From contig WGML01000002.1 of the NCBI GenBank assembly GCA_016125045.1, positions 1-64,000 on the forward strand: a stretch of 64,000 nucleotides of DNA. Reading direction: 5' to 3'. Position 1 is the first letter of the stretch; each line of letters starts with the position of its first letter. Below, piece by piece: positions 52,197 to 60,239 of this stretch. This stretch comes from a bacterium (GTDB lineage: Bacteria > Pseudomonadota > Alphaproteobacteria > Caulobacterales > Hyphomonadaceae). The notes beneath the pieces were generated by a model, which ran no database searches, was not told the origin of the DNA, and saw only the letters and a list, made by a program, of their open reading frames with translations. The position numbers and the translations under genes were made by a program.

Positions 52197-52592
52197 TCAG
52201 CCCGCCAGGCCCTGCCCGCCGATCGGCGTTGTTTCGGCGAGGCGCTCCATCCCGGCGATCAGCGGCCGTCCGCGCCGGATGGCTTCCTGAACCGATGGCA
52301 GCGACAGGGACGCCTGGTGCGCTGAACTGTCCGTCCAGACTTCAGTGATCCAGAGGGCGTTGGGGTCCGCGGGGTCGGCTGCGACGATGTAGGACAGATT
52401 GCCCGGCATATCTTGCAGTCCTTCGAGGAGAATGGACGAGAGCTCGTCGCGCTTTCCCTCGACCGCGATCATCTTGCCGATCAGACCGTACATTCGCACC
52501 TCGCTCGTTTCGTCTCCTGACGCAGAGACTTCGCCCGTAACAACGGCTGCGCCAGCCAGCAGAAGAATGAAGCTTCGTCGGTTCGTCCTCAT
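52197..52592 (-). CDS. Exported antibiotic-biosynthesis-monooxygenase (ABM) domain protein
   Basis: This 131-residue protein starts MRTNRRSFILLLAGAAVVTG, a signal peptide with twin Arg that may be Tat-dependent. An ABM (dimeric alpha-beta barrel) domain follows: YGLIGKMIAVEGKRDELSSI, the helix LLEGLQDMPGNLSYIVAADP, and the family signature LWITEVWTDSSAHQASL. Domain members include YgiN-like quinol monooxygenases that need no metal or cofactor. Most ABM proteins are cytosolic, so an exported one is less common. It stands alone on the minus strand between nrdA and nrdB, divergent from nrdB. Confidence 0.8.
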   Translation of the reverse strand: MRTNRRSFILLLAGAAVVTGEVSASGDETSEVRMYGLIGKMIAVEGKRDELSSILLEGLQDMPGNLSYIVAADPADPNALWITEVWTDSSAHQASLSLPSVQEAIRRGRPLIAGMERLAETTPIGGQGLAG

Positions 52593-52661
52593 GCTGGCAC
52601 GCTATCACGCGAACGACGAGGATGGTAGCGCTCGGGGCGGCGCTGGGCTGCCCCATGAAAT

Positions 52662-52707
52662 CCCAACATATGGGCTTGTGATAATCTGTTAACACTACAT
52701 ATTGTAG
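52662..52707. promoter_or_regulatory. Paired NrdR-box-like sites around an extended -10 promoter of nrdB
   Basis: ACACTACATATTGTAG (52692-52707) is close to the NrdR consensus. A weaker palindrome CCCAACATATGGGCTT (52662-52677) lies about 30 bases upstream, the three-turn spacing typical of NrdR pairs. Between them TTGTGATAAT (52676-52685) looks like an extended -10 element, so bound NrdR would block the polymerase. Confidence 0.65.
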
Positions 52708-52801
52708 AGAGGAAAAGGTCGGCGATTGCCGCCGAATCGGGCTTCATAAGCGGCTCGACTTCGCAACTCTGCGTCCCACCTCGTCTCGGAGCGACCCCGT
52801 C

Positions 52802-53857
52802 ATGACCGCGTCGGCAAAAGCGTCCAGTCTCATCCTCCCAGGCGCCGGCAAGGCGCTGCCGGGCCTCATGACGCCTTCAATGGCCTACAAGCCGTTCCGC
52901 TATCCCTGGGCCTATGATTTCTGGAAGCGCCAGCAGCAGATCCACTGGATGCCGGAGGAGATTCCGCTCGGCGAGGACTGCAAGGACTGGGCGACCAAGC
53001 TGAATGATCGCGAGCGCAACCTGCTCACTCAGATTTTCCGCTTCTTCACGCAGTCGGATGTCGAGGTGAACGACAACTACATGGAGCGCTACGCCCGCGT
53101 CTTCAAACCGACCGAAGTGAAGATGATGCTGTCGGCCTTTTCCAACATGGAGACGATTCATATCGCGGCGTATGCGCTGCTGCTAGAAACCATCGGCATG
53201 CCCGATGAGGAGTTCACCGCCTTCCTCGAATACAAGGAAATGTCGGACAAGCATGACTACATGCAGCGCTTCGGCGTCGAGGACGAGTCTGACATCCTGC
53301 GCACGCTTGCGATGTTCGGGGCCTTTACCGAAGGCCTGCAGTTGTTTGCTTCCTTCGCCATGCTCATGAACTTCCCGCGCTTCAACAAAATGAAGGGCAT
53401 GGGGCAGATCGTGTCGTGGTCGGTCCGCGACGAGAGCCTGCATTGCGAAGGCATGATCCGTCTCTTCCACACCTTCGCGAAGGAGACCGGCTGCCTCACC
53501 CCGGCGGTGAAGGACGATATCATCGAGTGCTGCCGCACGGTCGTGGGCCTCGAGGACCGGTTCATCGAACTCGCCTTCGGCATGGGCGAGGTCGAGGGCA
53601 TGACCGCCGAAGATATCAAGGCCTATATCCGGTACATCGCCGACTGGCGTCTCGCGCAGCTCAAGCTGCCGCCCCTGTTCGGAGTGAAGGAGCATCCGAT
53701 CCCCTGGCTGTCGGAAATCCTGAACGGGGTGGAGCACGCCAACTTCTTCGAGCAGCGCTCAACCGAGTATTCCAAGGGCGCAACCGGCGGCGAATGGCAT
53801 GGCTCGGACGGGGTGTGGTCGTCGTTTGACCGCATGTTGACGCAGCGCGGTAGCTGA
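52802..53857 (+). CDS. nrdB: Class I ribonucleotide reductase, beta subunit
   Basis: This 351-residue di-metal protein supplies the tyrosyl radical for NrdA. Metal ligands and radical residue can be read: Asp86 in TQSDVEVND, Glu117 and His120 in SNMETIHIAAY, the radical Tyr124, Glu177 in FTEGLQ, and Glu211 and His214 in VRDESLHCEG. Spacing equals that of E. coli NrdB with an offset of two. The Tyr is kept, so this is a class Ia-like protein. The usual C-terminal tail that docks to NrdA is short. No ATP-cone is fused here either. Paired NrdR-like boxes lie upstream. Confidence 0.95.
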   Translation: MTASAKASSLILPGAGKALPGLMTPSMAYKPFRYPWAYDFWKRQQQIHWMPEEIPLGEDCKDWATKLNDRERNLLTQIFRFFTQSDVEVNDNYMERYARVFKPTEVKMMLSAFSNMETIHIAAYALLLETIGMPDEEFTAFLEYKEMSDKHDYMQRFGVEDESDILRTLAMFGAFTEGLQLFASFAMLMNFPRFNKMKGMGQIVSWSVRDESLHCEGMIRLFHTFAKETGCLTPAVKDDIIECCRTVVGLEDRFIELAFGMGEVEGMTAEDIKAYIRYIADWRLAQLKLPPLFGVKEHPIPWLSEILNGVEHANFFEQRSTEYSKGATGGEWHGSDGVWSSFDRMLTQRGS

Positions 53858-53861
53858 TCGC

Positions 53862-53896
53862 CGTCAGGTCCCGGCGCCAGATCTCGGCGCCTGACG
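53862..53896 (+). terminator. Possible terminator hairpin after nrdB
   Basis: CGTCAGG (53862-53868) pairs with CCTGACG (53890-53896), with GGCGCC copies in the loop that can pair with each other. No T-run follows. Confidence 0.35.
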
Positions 53897-54018
53897 CGAT
53901 CCGGATTTTCGTTCCCTTCACCGGCCGCGCGACTTGCCCGCGCCCCGCGAACCTGTCTTGATCGCTGGCGGGACCGCCGGGTGTGGCCGCAGTCCCGTGG
54001 AAGGGGAGGGCCGCCATC

Positions 54019-56193
54019 ATGGGACTATTGCGCTGGATCGCAGGCGGTGTCGGGATCGCCGCCCTTCTCGCGGCAGGGGGCGCCGCCGTCTATCTCTGGA
54101 CCCCGGGCGGGCCGGAATTCGACGCCGCTGCCGCGCGGGAGGCCGCCACATCCTATGACGCCCGCATCATCCGCGACCGGTTTGGCGTCCCGCATGTCTA
54201 TGGCGCACGTAACGCCGATGTGGTCTTCGGTCTCGCCTACGCCCACGCCGACGATGACTGGCCGGGCATCATGGAGGTAGTTGCGTCAAACCGCGGCCGT
54301 CTCGCCGAACTGAAAGGCCAGTCCGCCGCGCAGTCCGACTTCCTGATGCACGCGCTCGGCAACATCTTGGAAGTCGAGGAAAAATACGAGGAACGCGTCT
54401 CGCTCGCGGCGGACGCCATCGCCCGCGGCTACGCCGCGGGGCTCAATCTCTGGTGCGCCGATCATCCGGAGAGCGGCTGCGCCGCGGTCGCCCCCGTCCG
54501 CCCGCAGGACATCATCGCCGGCTACGCCAACCGCCCACCCTTCTTCTACGGGATCGACGCGGACATCGGCGAAATCTTCCGGGACGGCGAGGCGATCGAC
54601 ATGTCGGTCAAAGGCGCGCGGGAGGCCTATCTCGGCGTCACCGATGATGTGGAACTCGGCTCGAACGCGCTCGCCGTGGCGCCCATGCGCAGCGCCGACG
54701 GGCACACCCGGCTCTTCGTCAATTCCCATCAGCCCTACACCGGAACGGTCGCGTGGTATGAAGCGCGACTGAAGTCCGAAGAGGGCATCGACATGATCGG
54801 GGGGGTGTTTCCGGGGTCGCCGCTGATCCTTCACGGGGTGGGACCGAGCCTCGGCTGGGCGGCGACCGTCAATCGCCCGGACGTCTCGGACGTGTTCCTG
54901 CTCAAGGTCGATGATCCGAAGGCTCCGACACGGTACGAGATCGACGGGGCTTGGCGCGAGTTTGAGCGACGCCCCATCTCGTTCCGGGTGAAGCTCTGGG
55001 GGCCGTTCAGCCTGCCGGTCCGGCGCGAGGGGCTGTGGTCGGTTCACGGCCCGGCCTTCGTCGGCCCGCGCGGGGTGTTCGCGCTGTCCTACGCCGGGGA
55101 GAAGGAGTTCGCCTATCTCGACCAGTATCTCGCGATGAACATGGCGAAGACGGTCGGTGAATGGCGCGAGGCGCAGAAGACGATCAACGCGATTCCGTCG
55201 ATCAATTACGTGGTCGCCGACAGCCAGGGGTCGATCGCCTATTTCTACAACGCCCGCATGCCGAGGCGCGAAGAGGGCTGGGACCGGCGCAAGGTTCTGC
55301 CGGGCGAGATTTCGGAGACGCTCTGGCGAGGGTTCGAGCCGGTGGAGCGGCTGCCGGCGGTGATCAACCCGCCGTCCGGCTATGTGGTGAATGCGAACCA
55401 CACGCCCTTCCTCGCCTCCGGCCCCGAGGACAATCCCCGGCCGGACGCCTACCCGGCGAGTTTCGGGATCGACACCCAGATGACCAATCGGGGGATGCGC
55501 GCGCAGGAGTTGTTCGGCGGCGACGTTTCGATCACCCGGGAGGAATTCATCGCCTTCAAGATGGACCACGCCTATGCGCCGGACTCGCAGGTCCGCAAGA
55601 TGGTGCGCGAACTCGTGAGCCGAGGCGCCGGCGACGATGCCGAGCTCAAGGCGTCGCTTGAGCTCATCGGCTCATGGAACGCCGAAGCGGACAAGGCGAA
55701 CCGGGCCGCGGCGCTCGCCATCATCACCGGTCAGCGCTGCATGGGCGGGCAGATCCATGATCCGTTCGACTATGGCAAATGCCTCGCCTCGCTGAAGCAG
55801 GTGGCGAGCCAGCTCAAGGCCGCCTATGGCCGGATCGATCCGGAATGGGGCGAGGTCAGCCGCATCAAGCGCGGCGACAAGTCATGGCCGACCGATGGCG
55901 GGCCGGATACGCTGCGGGCGGTTTACGCCAATGGCGATCTGGAGAAGGACGGGTTCTTGTCGGGCGTTGCGGGCGACACCTACATCGCCCTTGCCGACTG
56001 GGCGCCCGACGGCGGCTATCGCATCTCGACCATTCACCAGTTCGGGTCAGCGACGGTGGATGCGTCCTCGCCGCACTATGCGGATCAGACCCCGATCTTC
56101 GCGGCCGAGGAGTTCCGCGATCCGCCGATGACGCTCGAGGCGGTGCTCGCCGAAGCAACAAGCGACACCCGCCCCGGACGCGCCGCCGAATGA
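54019..56193 (+). CDS. Penicillin acylase-family Ntn hydrolase
   Basis: This 724-residue exported amidase starts with a signal-anchor segment (LLRWIAGGVGIAALLAAGGA) at the ATG at 54019, preceded by GGGGAGGG. The alpha-subunit region has YDARIIRDRFGVPHVYG and FGLAYAHADDDWPGIMEVV. Self-cleavage is predicted before Ser215 in VELGSNALAVAP, which becomes the catalytic N-terminal Ser of the beta chain. Relatives act on beta-lactams, N-acyl-homoserine lactones or cyclic lipopeptides; the GSNALAVAP type is most like the acyl-homoserine-lactone and aculeacin acylase branch. Its stop overlaps the ATG of the alpha-hydroxy-acid oxidase gene. Confidence 0.92.
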   Translation: MGLLRWIAGGVGIAALLAAGGAAVYLWTPGGPEFDAAAAREAATSYDARIIRDRFGVPHVYGARNADVVFGLAYAHADDDWPGIMEVVASNRGRLAELKGQSAAQSDFLMHALGNILEVEEKYEERVSLAADAIARGYAAGLNLWCADHPESGCAAVAPVRPQDIIAGYANRPPFFYGIDADIGEIFRDGEAIDMSVKGAREAYLGVTDDVELGSNALAVAPMRSADGHTRLFVNSHQPYTGTVAWYEARLKSEEGIDMIGGVFPGSPLILHGVGPSLGWAATVNRPDVSDVFLLKVDDPKAPTRYEIDGAWREFERRPISFRVKLWGPFSLPVRREGLWSVHGPAFVGPRGVFALSYAGEKEFAYLDQYLAMNMAKTVGEWREAQKTINAIPSINYVVADSQGSIAYFYNARMPRREEGWDRRKVLPGEISETLWRGFEPVERLPAVINPPSGYVVNANHTPFLASGPEDNPRPDAYPASFGIDTQMTNRGMRAQELFGGDVSITREEFIAFKMDHAYAPDSQVRKMVRELVSRGAGDDAELKASLELIGSWNAEADKANRAAALAIITGQRCMGGQIHDPFDYGKCLASLKQVASQLKAAYGRIDPEWGEVSRIKRGDKSWPTDGGPDTLRAVYANGDLEKDGFLSGVAGDTYIALADWAPDGGYRISTIHQFGSATVDASSPHYADQTPIFAAEEFRDPPMTLEAVLAEATSDTRPGRAAE

Positions 56194-57434
56194 CGAGGGT
56201 TCCCGGCGGCGGGGCGGGCTTCGACAGCGCGCTGACCGGACCGCATCCCCGCCGCCGCTTCCTTGCCTGGCTGGCGGCGAGCCCGCTTGTCTCCGCAAGC
56301 GCCGCCGCGCAGGTCGCGGACGAGTCTTTCCGGATCAAGGAGGCTGGCGAGGCGATCAATGTCTTCGATCTTGAGGCCGCCGCAAGACGCAACATGCGGT
56401 CGGCGCACTGGGGCTATCTCGCCACGGGTGTGCTCGACGACGCCACGGTGCAGGCGAACCGCGATGGGTTTGCAAAGTGGGGCGTCACCGCGCGACGGAT
56501 GGTCGATACATCGTCGGTGAACATCGATTGCGGCCTGTTCGGAGAAGCCTGGTCGTCGCCCGTCGCGCTCGCGCCTGTGTCCAGCCAGCGCGCGTTTCAT
56601 CAGGACGGCGAACGCCCCGCGGCGCAGGCGGCGAGGACCCGCAACGCCCTTCTGATCCTGTCGTCGCTGACGACGATCTCGATCGAAACCGTCATCCGTG
56701 ACCGTGACGGGCCGGTGTGGTTCCAGCTCTATCCCACCAATGACAGGGCGATCGCGCGCGCGCTCGTCGAGCGGGCCGACAAGGCGGGCGCGAGCGCGAT
56801 CGTTCTCACCGTTGATCTGCTGGCGGGCGGGGCGCGGCGGGAGACCATGGCGGCCCTTGGCCGCTCGGATGCGGGCAATTGCGCGCAGTGTCATGAGCCG
56901 GGTTCGGGCATGGCCGGCTTCCTGAAGCGCAAGGCGATGTTCGATCGTCTCGATCTTGCGGGCGTGCGATCCGTCGGCGATCCGTCGATGACCTGGGAGT
57001 TCGTCACTGAATTGCGGGGCTGGACCCGCAAGAAAATCCTCGTGAAGGGGATCATGTCACCCGATGACGCAGAGCGGGCGCTGGCGTTCGGAGCGGATGG
57101 CGTGATCGTGTCGAACCATGGCGGCCGGGCGGAGGAGAGCCTCGTGTCGACGATCGAGGTGCTGCCGTCGATCCGGGCCAAGATCGGGACCCGCGCGCCG
57201 ATCCTGCTGGACGGCGGCGTGCGGCGCGGCGTCGATGTGTTCAAGGCGCTGGCGCTGGGGGCTGACATGGTCTGCATCGGCCGGCCCTATGTCTGGGGAT
57301 CGGCGGCGTTCGGTCGCGAGGGCGTAGAAGCCGCGATGCGTCTCATCGACGATGAACTCGTGAGCGCGATGGAACAGGCGGGCGTGACCCGGCTTGCAGG
57401 GGTCAAGCGCGACCGTCTCGTCAGGCTGAGCTGA
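56190..57434 (+). CDS. Tat-exported alpha-hydroxy-acid oxidase with embedded CxxCH motif
   Basis: This 414-residue FMN enzyme belongs to the LldD/glycolate oxidase family. It has a twin-arginine signal (RRRFLAWLAASPLVSASAAA), so it probably acts in the periplasm. Family residues include Tyr in HWGYLATG, FQLYPTND, LVKGIMSP with the FMN Lys, the catalytic His310 and Arg313 in VSNHGGRAEESL, and FMN-phosphate motifs DGGVRRG and GRPYVWG. Between the FMN half-domains lies NCAQCHEPGSG: Cys231-x-x-Cys234-His235, the signature for covalent haem c. If haem is attached, electrons could pass directly to a periplasmic cytochrome. It is coupled to the penicillin acylase by a 4-base overlap. Confidence 0.9.
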   Translation: MTRVPGGGAGFDSALTGPHPRRRFLAWLAASPLVSASAAAQVADESFRIKEAGEAINVFDLEAAARRNMRSAHWGYLATGVLDDATVQANRDGFAKWGVTARRMVDTSSVNIDCGLFGEAWSSPVALAPVSSQRAFHQDGERPAAQAARTRNALLILSSLTTISIETVIRDRDGPVWFQLYPTNDRAIARALVERADKAGASAIVLTVDLLAGGARRETMAALGRSDAGNCAQCHEPGSGMAGFLKRKAMFDRLDLAGVRSVGDPSMTWEFVTELRGWTRKKILVKGIMSPDDAERALAFGADGVIVSNHGGRAEESLVSTIEVLPSIRAKIGTRAPILLDGGVRRGVDVFKALALGADMVCIGRPYVWGSAAFGREGVEAAMRLIDDELVSAMEQAGVTRLAGVKRDRLVRLS

Positions 57435-57453
57435 CGGCGGGCGTCGCCGTCGC

Positions 57454-58587
57454 TCAGTGGATGCGGCCGCCCGTTCGTTCGACGAACACTGTGCCCGCCG
57501 AATACCCCGCGCCGAAGGAGCAGATGAGGCCCTTCTCGCCGGGCGCGAAGTCCGCCGAGTGCTTGTGGAAGGCGATGATCGAGCCGGCCGAAGACGTGTT
57601 GGCGTAGGTGTCGAGGACGGTCGGGCTCTCCAGGTCCGTGGCTTCGCGTCCCAGCACTTTCTCGGAGATCATCCGGTTCATGTTTGAGTTGGCCTGATGC
57701 AGCCACATCCGCTTGAGGTGGCTGGGCGCGAGATTGAGTTCCCGCATGTGTTCGAGGATCAGGCCGGACACCATCGGGACCACCTCGCGGAACACCTTGC
57801 GGCCCTCCTGCACGAACAGCTTGTCGGGCTTGCCCACGCCCTCTGGGGCGGCCCGGTTCAGAAACCCGAAATTGTTGCGGATGTTGTTCGAGAACTGGGT
57901 CTTCAGCCGGGTTCCAAGGATCGACCAAGATCCGTCGGGCGCCATGTCGTCGGCCTCGACCAGCACCGCGGTCGCCACGTCGCCGAAAATGAAGTGGCTG
58001 TCCCGGTCGGTGAAGTTCAGATGACCCGAGCAGATCTCCGGGTTCACCATCAGCACCGAGCGCGCATTGCCGGACCGGACAAAGTCAGCCCCGGTCTGGA
58101 TTCCGAAGGTCGCTGAAGAGCACGCCACATTCATATCGAACGCGAAGCCCGACGTCCCGAGCGCGTCCTGAACCTCGATCGCCATGGCGGGGTAGGCGCG
58201 TTGCAGGTTTGACGCCGCGCAGATCACGGCGTCGACATCCTTCGGATCACGGCCGGCGCGCTCCAGCGCCTCTCGGGCCGCGTTCACGGCGATTTCCGCG
58301 AGGACGGAAATCTGTTCGTTCGGACGTTCCGGAATGCGGGGCGCCATGATGTCCGGATCGATGATCCCGGACTTGTCGACAACAAAGCGGGATTTGATTC
58401 CAGACGCTTTTTCGATGAATTCGACCGAGGAGTGCGTCTTCGGCTGCACATCGCCCGCCTCGATGGCGGCGGCGTGTTCAGCGTTCCACTTGTCCGCCCA
58501 GGCGTTGAAGCTCGCGACGAGCTCCGCATTTGTGACGCTCTGGGGCGGGGTGTAGAGCCCTGTCGACGAAATCACAGGTTGCGCCAT
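57454..58587 (-). CDS. Beta-ketoacyl-ACP synthase III family protein (FabH2-like)
   Basis: This 377-residue thiolase-fold enzyme starts MAQPVISSTGLYTPPQSVTN. The catalytic Cys is in FDMNVACSSATFG, His in MWLHQANSNMNR, and Asn in DTYANTSSAGSI. Length and the extra N-terminal segment match the long KAS III branch that condenses medium acyl chains (beta-ketodecanoyl-ACP synthase type, as in Pseudomonas FabH2) rather than short FabH. It may start fatty acid synthesis from exogenous acyl-CoA. The ATG at 58587 was chosen for its GGAAGG ribosome site. It is divergent from amn. Confidence 0.9.
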   Translation of the reverse strand: MAQPVISSTGLYTPPQSVTNAELVASFNAWADKWNAEHAAAIEAGDVQPKTHSSVEFIEKASGIKSRFVVDKSGIIDPDIMAPRIPERPNEQISVLAEIAVNAAREALERAGRDPKDVDAVICAASNLQRAYPAMAIEVQDALGTSGFAFDMNVACSSATFGIQTGADFVRSGNARSVLMVNPEICSGHLNFTDRDSHFIFGDVATAVLVEADDMAPDGSWSILGTRLKTQFSNNIRNNFGFLNRAAPEGVGKPDKLFVQEGRKVFREVVPMVSGLILEHMRELNLAPSHLKRMWLHQANSNMNRMISEKVLGREATDLESPTVLDTYANTSSAGSIIAFHKHSADFAPGEKGLICSFGAGYSAGTVFVERTGGRIH

Positions 58588-58776
58588 GGTGAACCTTCCG
58601 TACGCTTCGGTGTCGGGCGCCGGCGGCGCCGCGCGCGAGGTAGCCAAACTTAGTCATGCGCCGGCTCGCGTCGAGAGGGAAGGCCATTTTTCGACTCCCC
58701 CGCCGCGCGCGCGGGCCCGCATTCGCCGCAAGCCGGAAACGATTGACGAGCAAGTCGCGGCGGACGAAAAGCCCGC

Positions 58777-60225
58777 ATGAAGAGACCCGATCCCAACGCT
58801 ATCGTGGACCAGCTTCAGGCGATGTACGCCGAGGCGACCGGCGCCCTCGGCGATGCGCTCGCCCGGTTTCTGGAGACCGGTGCGCCACCCGACAGCGCAT
58901 TTCGGGAGGCTGGCGCGTTCTGCTATCCCGAACTTGTGGTGCGGTATGATCCGGATGGACCGCCGCCGCCCATCAGCCGGGCGTTCGGAAAGATGTCCGA
59001 ACCGGGCGTCTATGTCTCCTCGATCACGACGCCCGAATATTTCCGCTCCTATCTGGTCGAACAGCTCGAGCTCCTGCTGCGGGACTATGACATCGAGATC
59101 GAGGTTCGGCGTTCGACCTCCGAAATCCCCTACGCCTATGTCTGGGACGATGCGCGCGGCACCGGGCTCGAGGACGTCAATCCCGCCGAGCTTGCGCGCT
59201 GGTTTCCCTATCCGCAGCTCCCCAATATCGGCGATGAGGTCGTCGACGGCGAGATGTTCGACCCCGGCGCGGAGCGTCCGCTCGCCCTGTTTGACGCGCA
59301 GCGCACCGATTTTTCGCTGAAACGCCTCGCGCACTACACCGGCACCCGCGTCGCGGACTTCCAGCGCTACGTCCTGTTCACCAACTATCATCGCTATGTC
59401 GACGCGTTCTGCGAATGGGCGGTCAACCGGCTGAAGGAGGGGGGGCGCTATTCCCGTCTCGTCGTCGCGGGCGGGGCGTCGATCAAGGGCGACACCAAGG
59501 ACGCCGAGGCGATCATCGAGGCGTCGCCCTGGCGGCGCTATCAGATGCCGGCCTATCATCTGGAAGCGCCGGACCGGTCCGGGATCACGCTCGTCAATAT
59601 CGGCGTGGGTCCATCGAACGCCAAGACGATCACCGATCATCTCGCGGTCTTGCGTCCCGAATGCTGGCTGATGGTGGGACATTGCGGCGGGCTGCGGCAT
59701 TCACAGCGGATCGGCGACTATGTGCTCGCCCATGCCTATCTGCGCGACGATCACGTGCTCGACGCAATCCTGCCGCCGGACATTCCGGTTCCTCCGATCG
59801 CGGAGGTTCAGGTCACCCTCCAGCAGGCGGCCGCCGCCGTGACGGGTGAAAGCGGGGAGGCGCTCAAGCGTCGCCTGAGGACCGGCACGGTGGTCTCGAC
59901 CGACGATCGCAATTGGGAGCTGCGCTACTCCGTCACCGCGCGGCGCTTCAACCAGTCGCGGGCGATCGCGATCGACATGGAAAGCGCGACCATCGCCGCC
60001 AACGGGTTCCGGATGCGGGTGCCCTACGGTGTCCTGTTGTGCGTGTCGGACAAGCCGCTGCATGGCGAGATCAAGCTGCCGGGGGCGGCCAACCGCTTCT
60101 ATGAACGCGCCATCGGCGAGCATATCCGCATCGGCATCGCCACGCTCGAACAGCTCGCGGCGGAGGGCGGGGCGGCGCTGCACTCGCGCAAGCTGCGGGC
60201 GTTCGACGAGCCGCCGTTCAGGTAG
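58777..60225 (+). CDS. amn: AMP nucleosidase
   Basis: This 482-residue enzyme splits AMP to adenine and ribose 5-phosphate. The N-terminal domain has FAMILY-type YVSSITTPEYFRSYLVEQL, and the C-terminal phosphorylase-like domain has NIGVGPSNAKTITDHLAVLR, WLMVGHCGGLRHSQRIGDYV and IDMESATIAANGFR. Normal length for Amn. The ATG at 58777 gives MKRPDPNAIVDQL. It helps set the AMP pool and purine salvage in the cytosol. Confidence 0.95.
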   Translation: MKRPDPNAIVDQLQAMYAEATGALGDALARFLETGAPPDSAFREAGAFCYPELVVRYDPDGPPPPISRAFGKMSEPGVYVSSITTPEYFRSYLVEQLELLLRDYDIEIEVRRSTSEIPYAYVWDDARGTGLEDVNPAELARWFPYPQLPNIGDEVVDGEMFDPGAERPLALFDAQRTDFSLKRLAHYTGTRVADFQRYVLFTNYHRYVDAFCEWAVNRLKEGGRYSRLVVAGGASIKGDTKDAEAIIEASPWRRYQMPAYHLEAPDRSGITLVNIGVGPSNAKTITDHLAVLRPECWLMVGHCGGLRHSQRIGDYVLAHAYLRDDHVLDAILPPDIPVPPIAEVQVTLQQAAAAVTGESGEALKRRLRTGTVVSTDDRNWELRYSVTARRFNQSRAIAIDMESATIAANGFRMRVPYGVLLCVSDKPLHGEIKLPGAANRFYERAIGEHIRIGIATLEQLAAEGGAALHSRKLRAFDEPPFR

Positions 60226-60239
60226 GGGGCAGCGGGCTC

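Noticed and set aside
54286..55569. A 427-codon open frame antisense to the penicillin acylase gene
   Set aside because: His/Arg/Val-rich shadow sequence with no domain pattern; the acylase frame has clear catalytic motifs.
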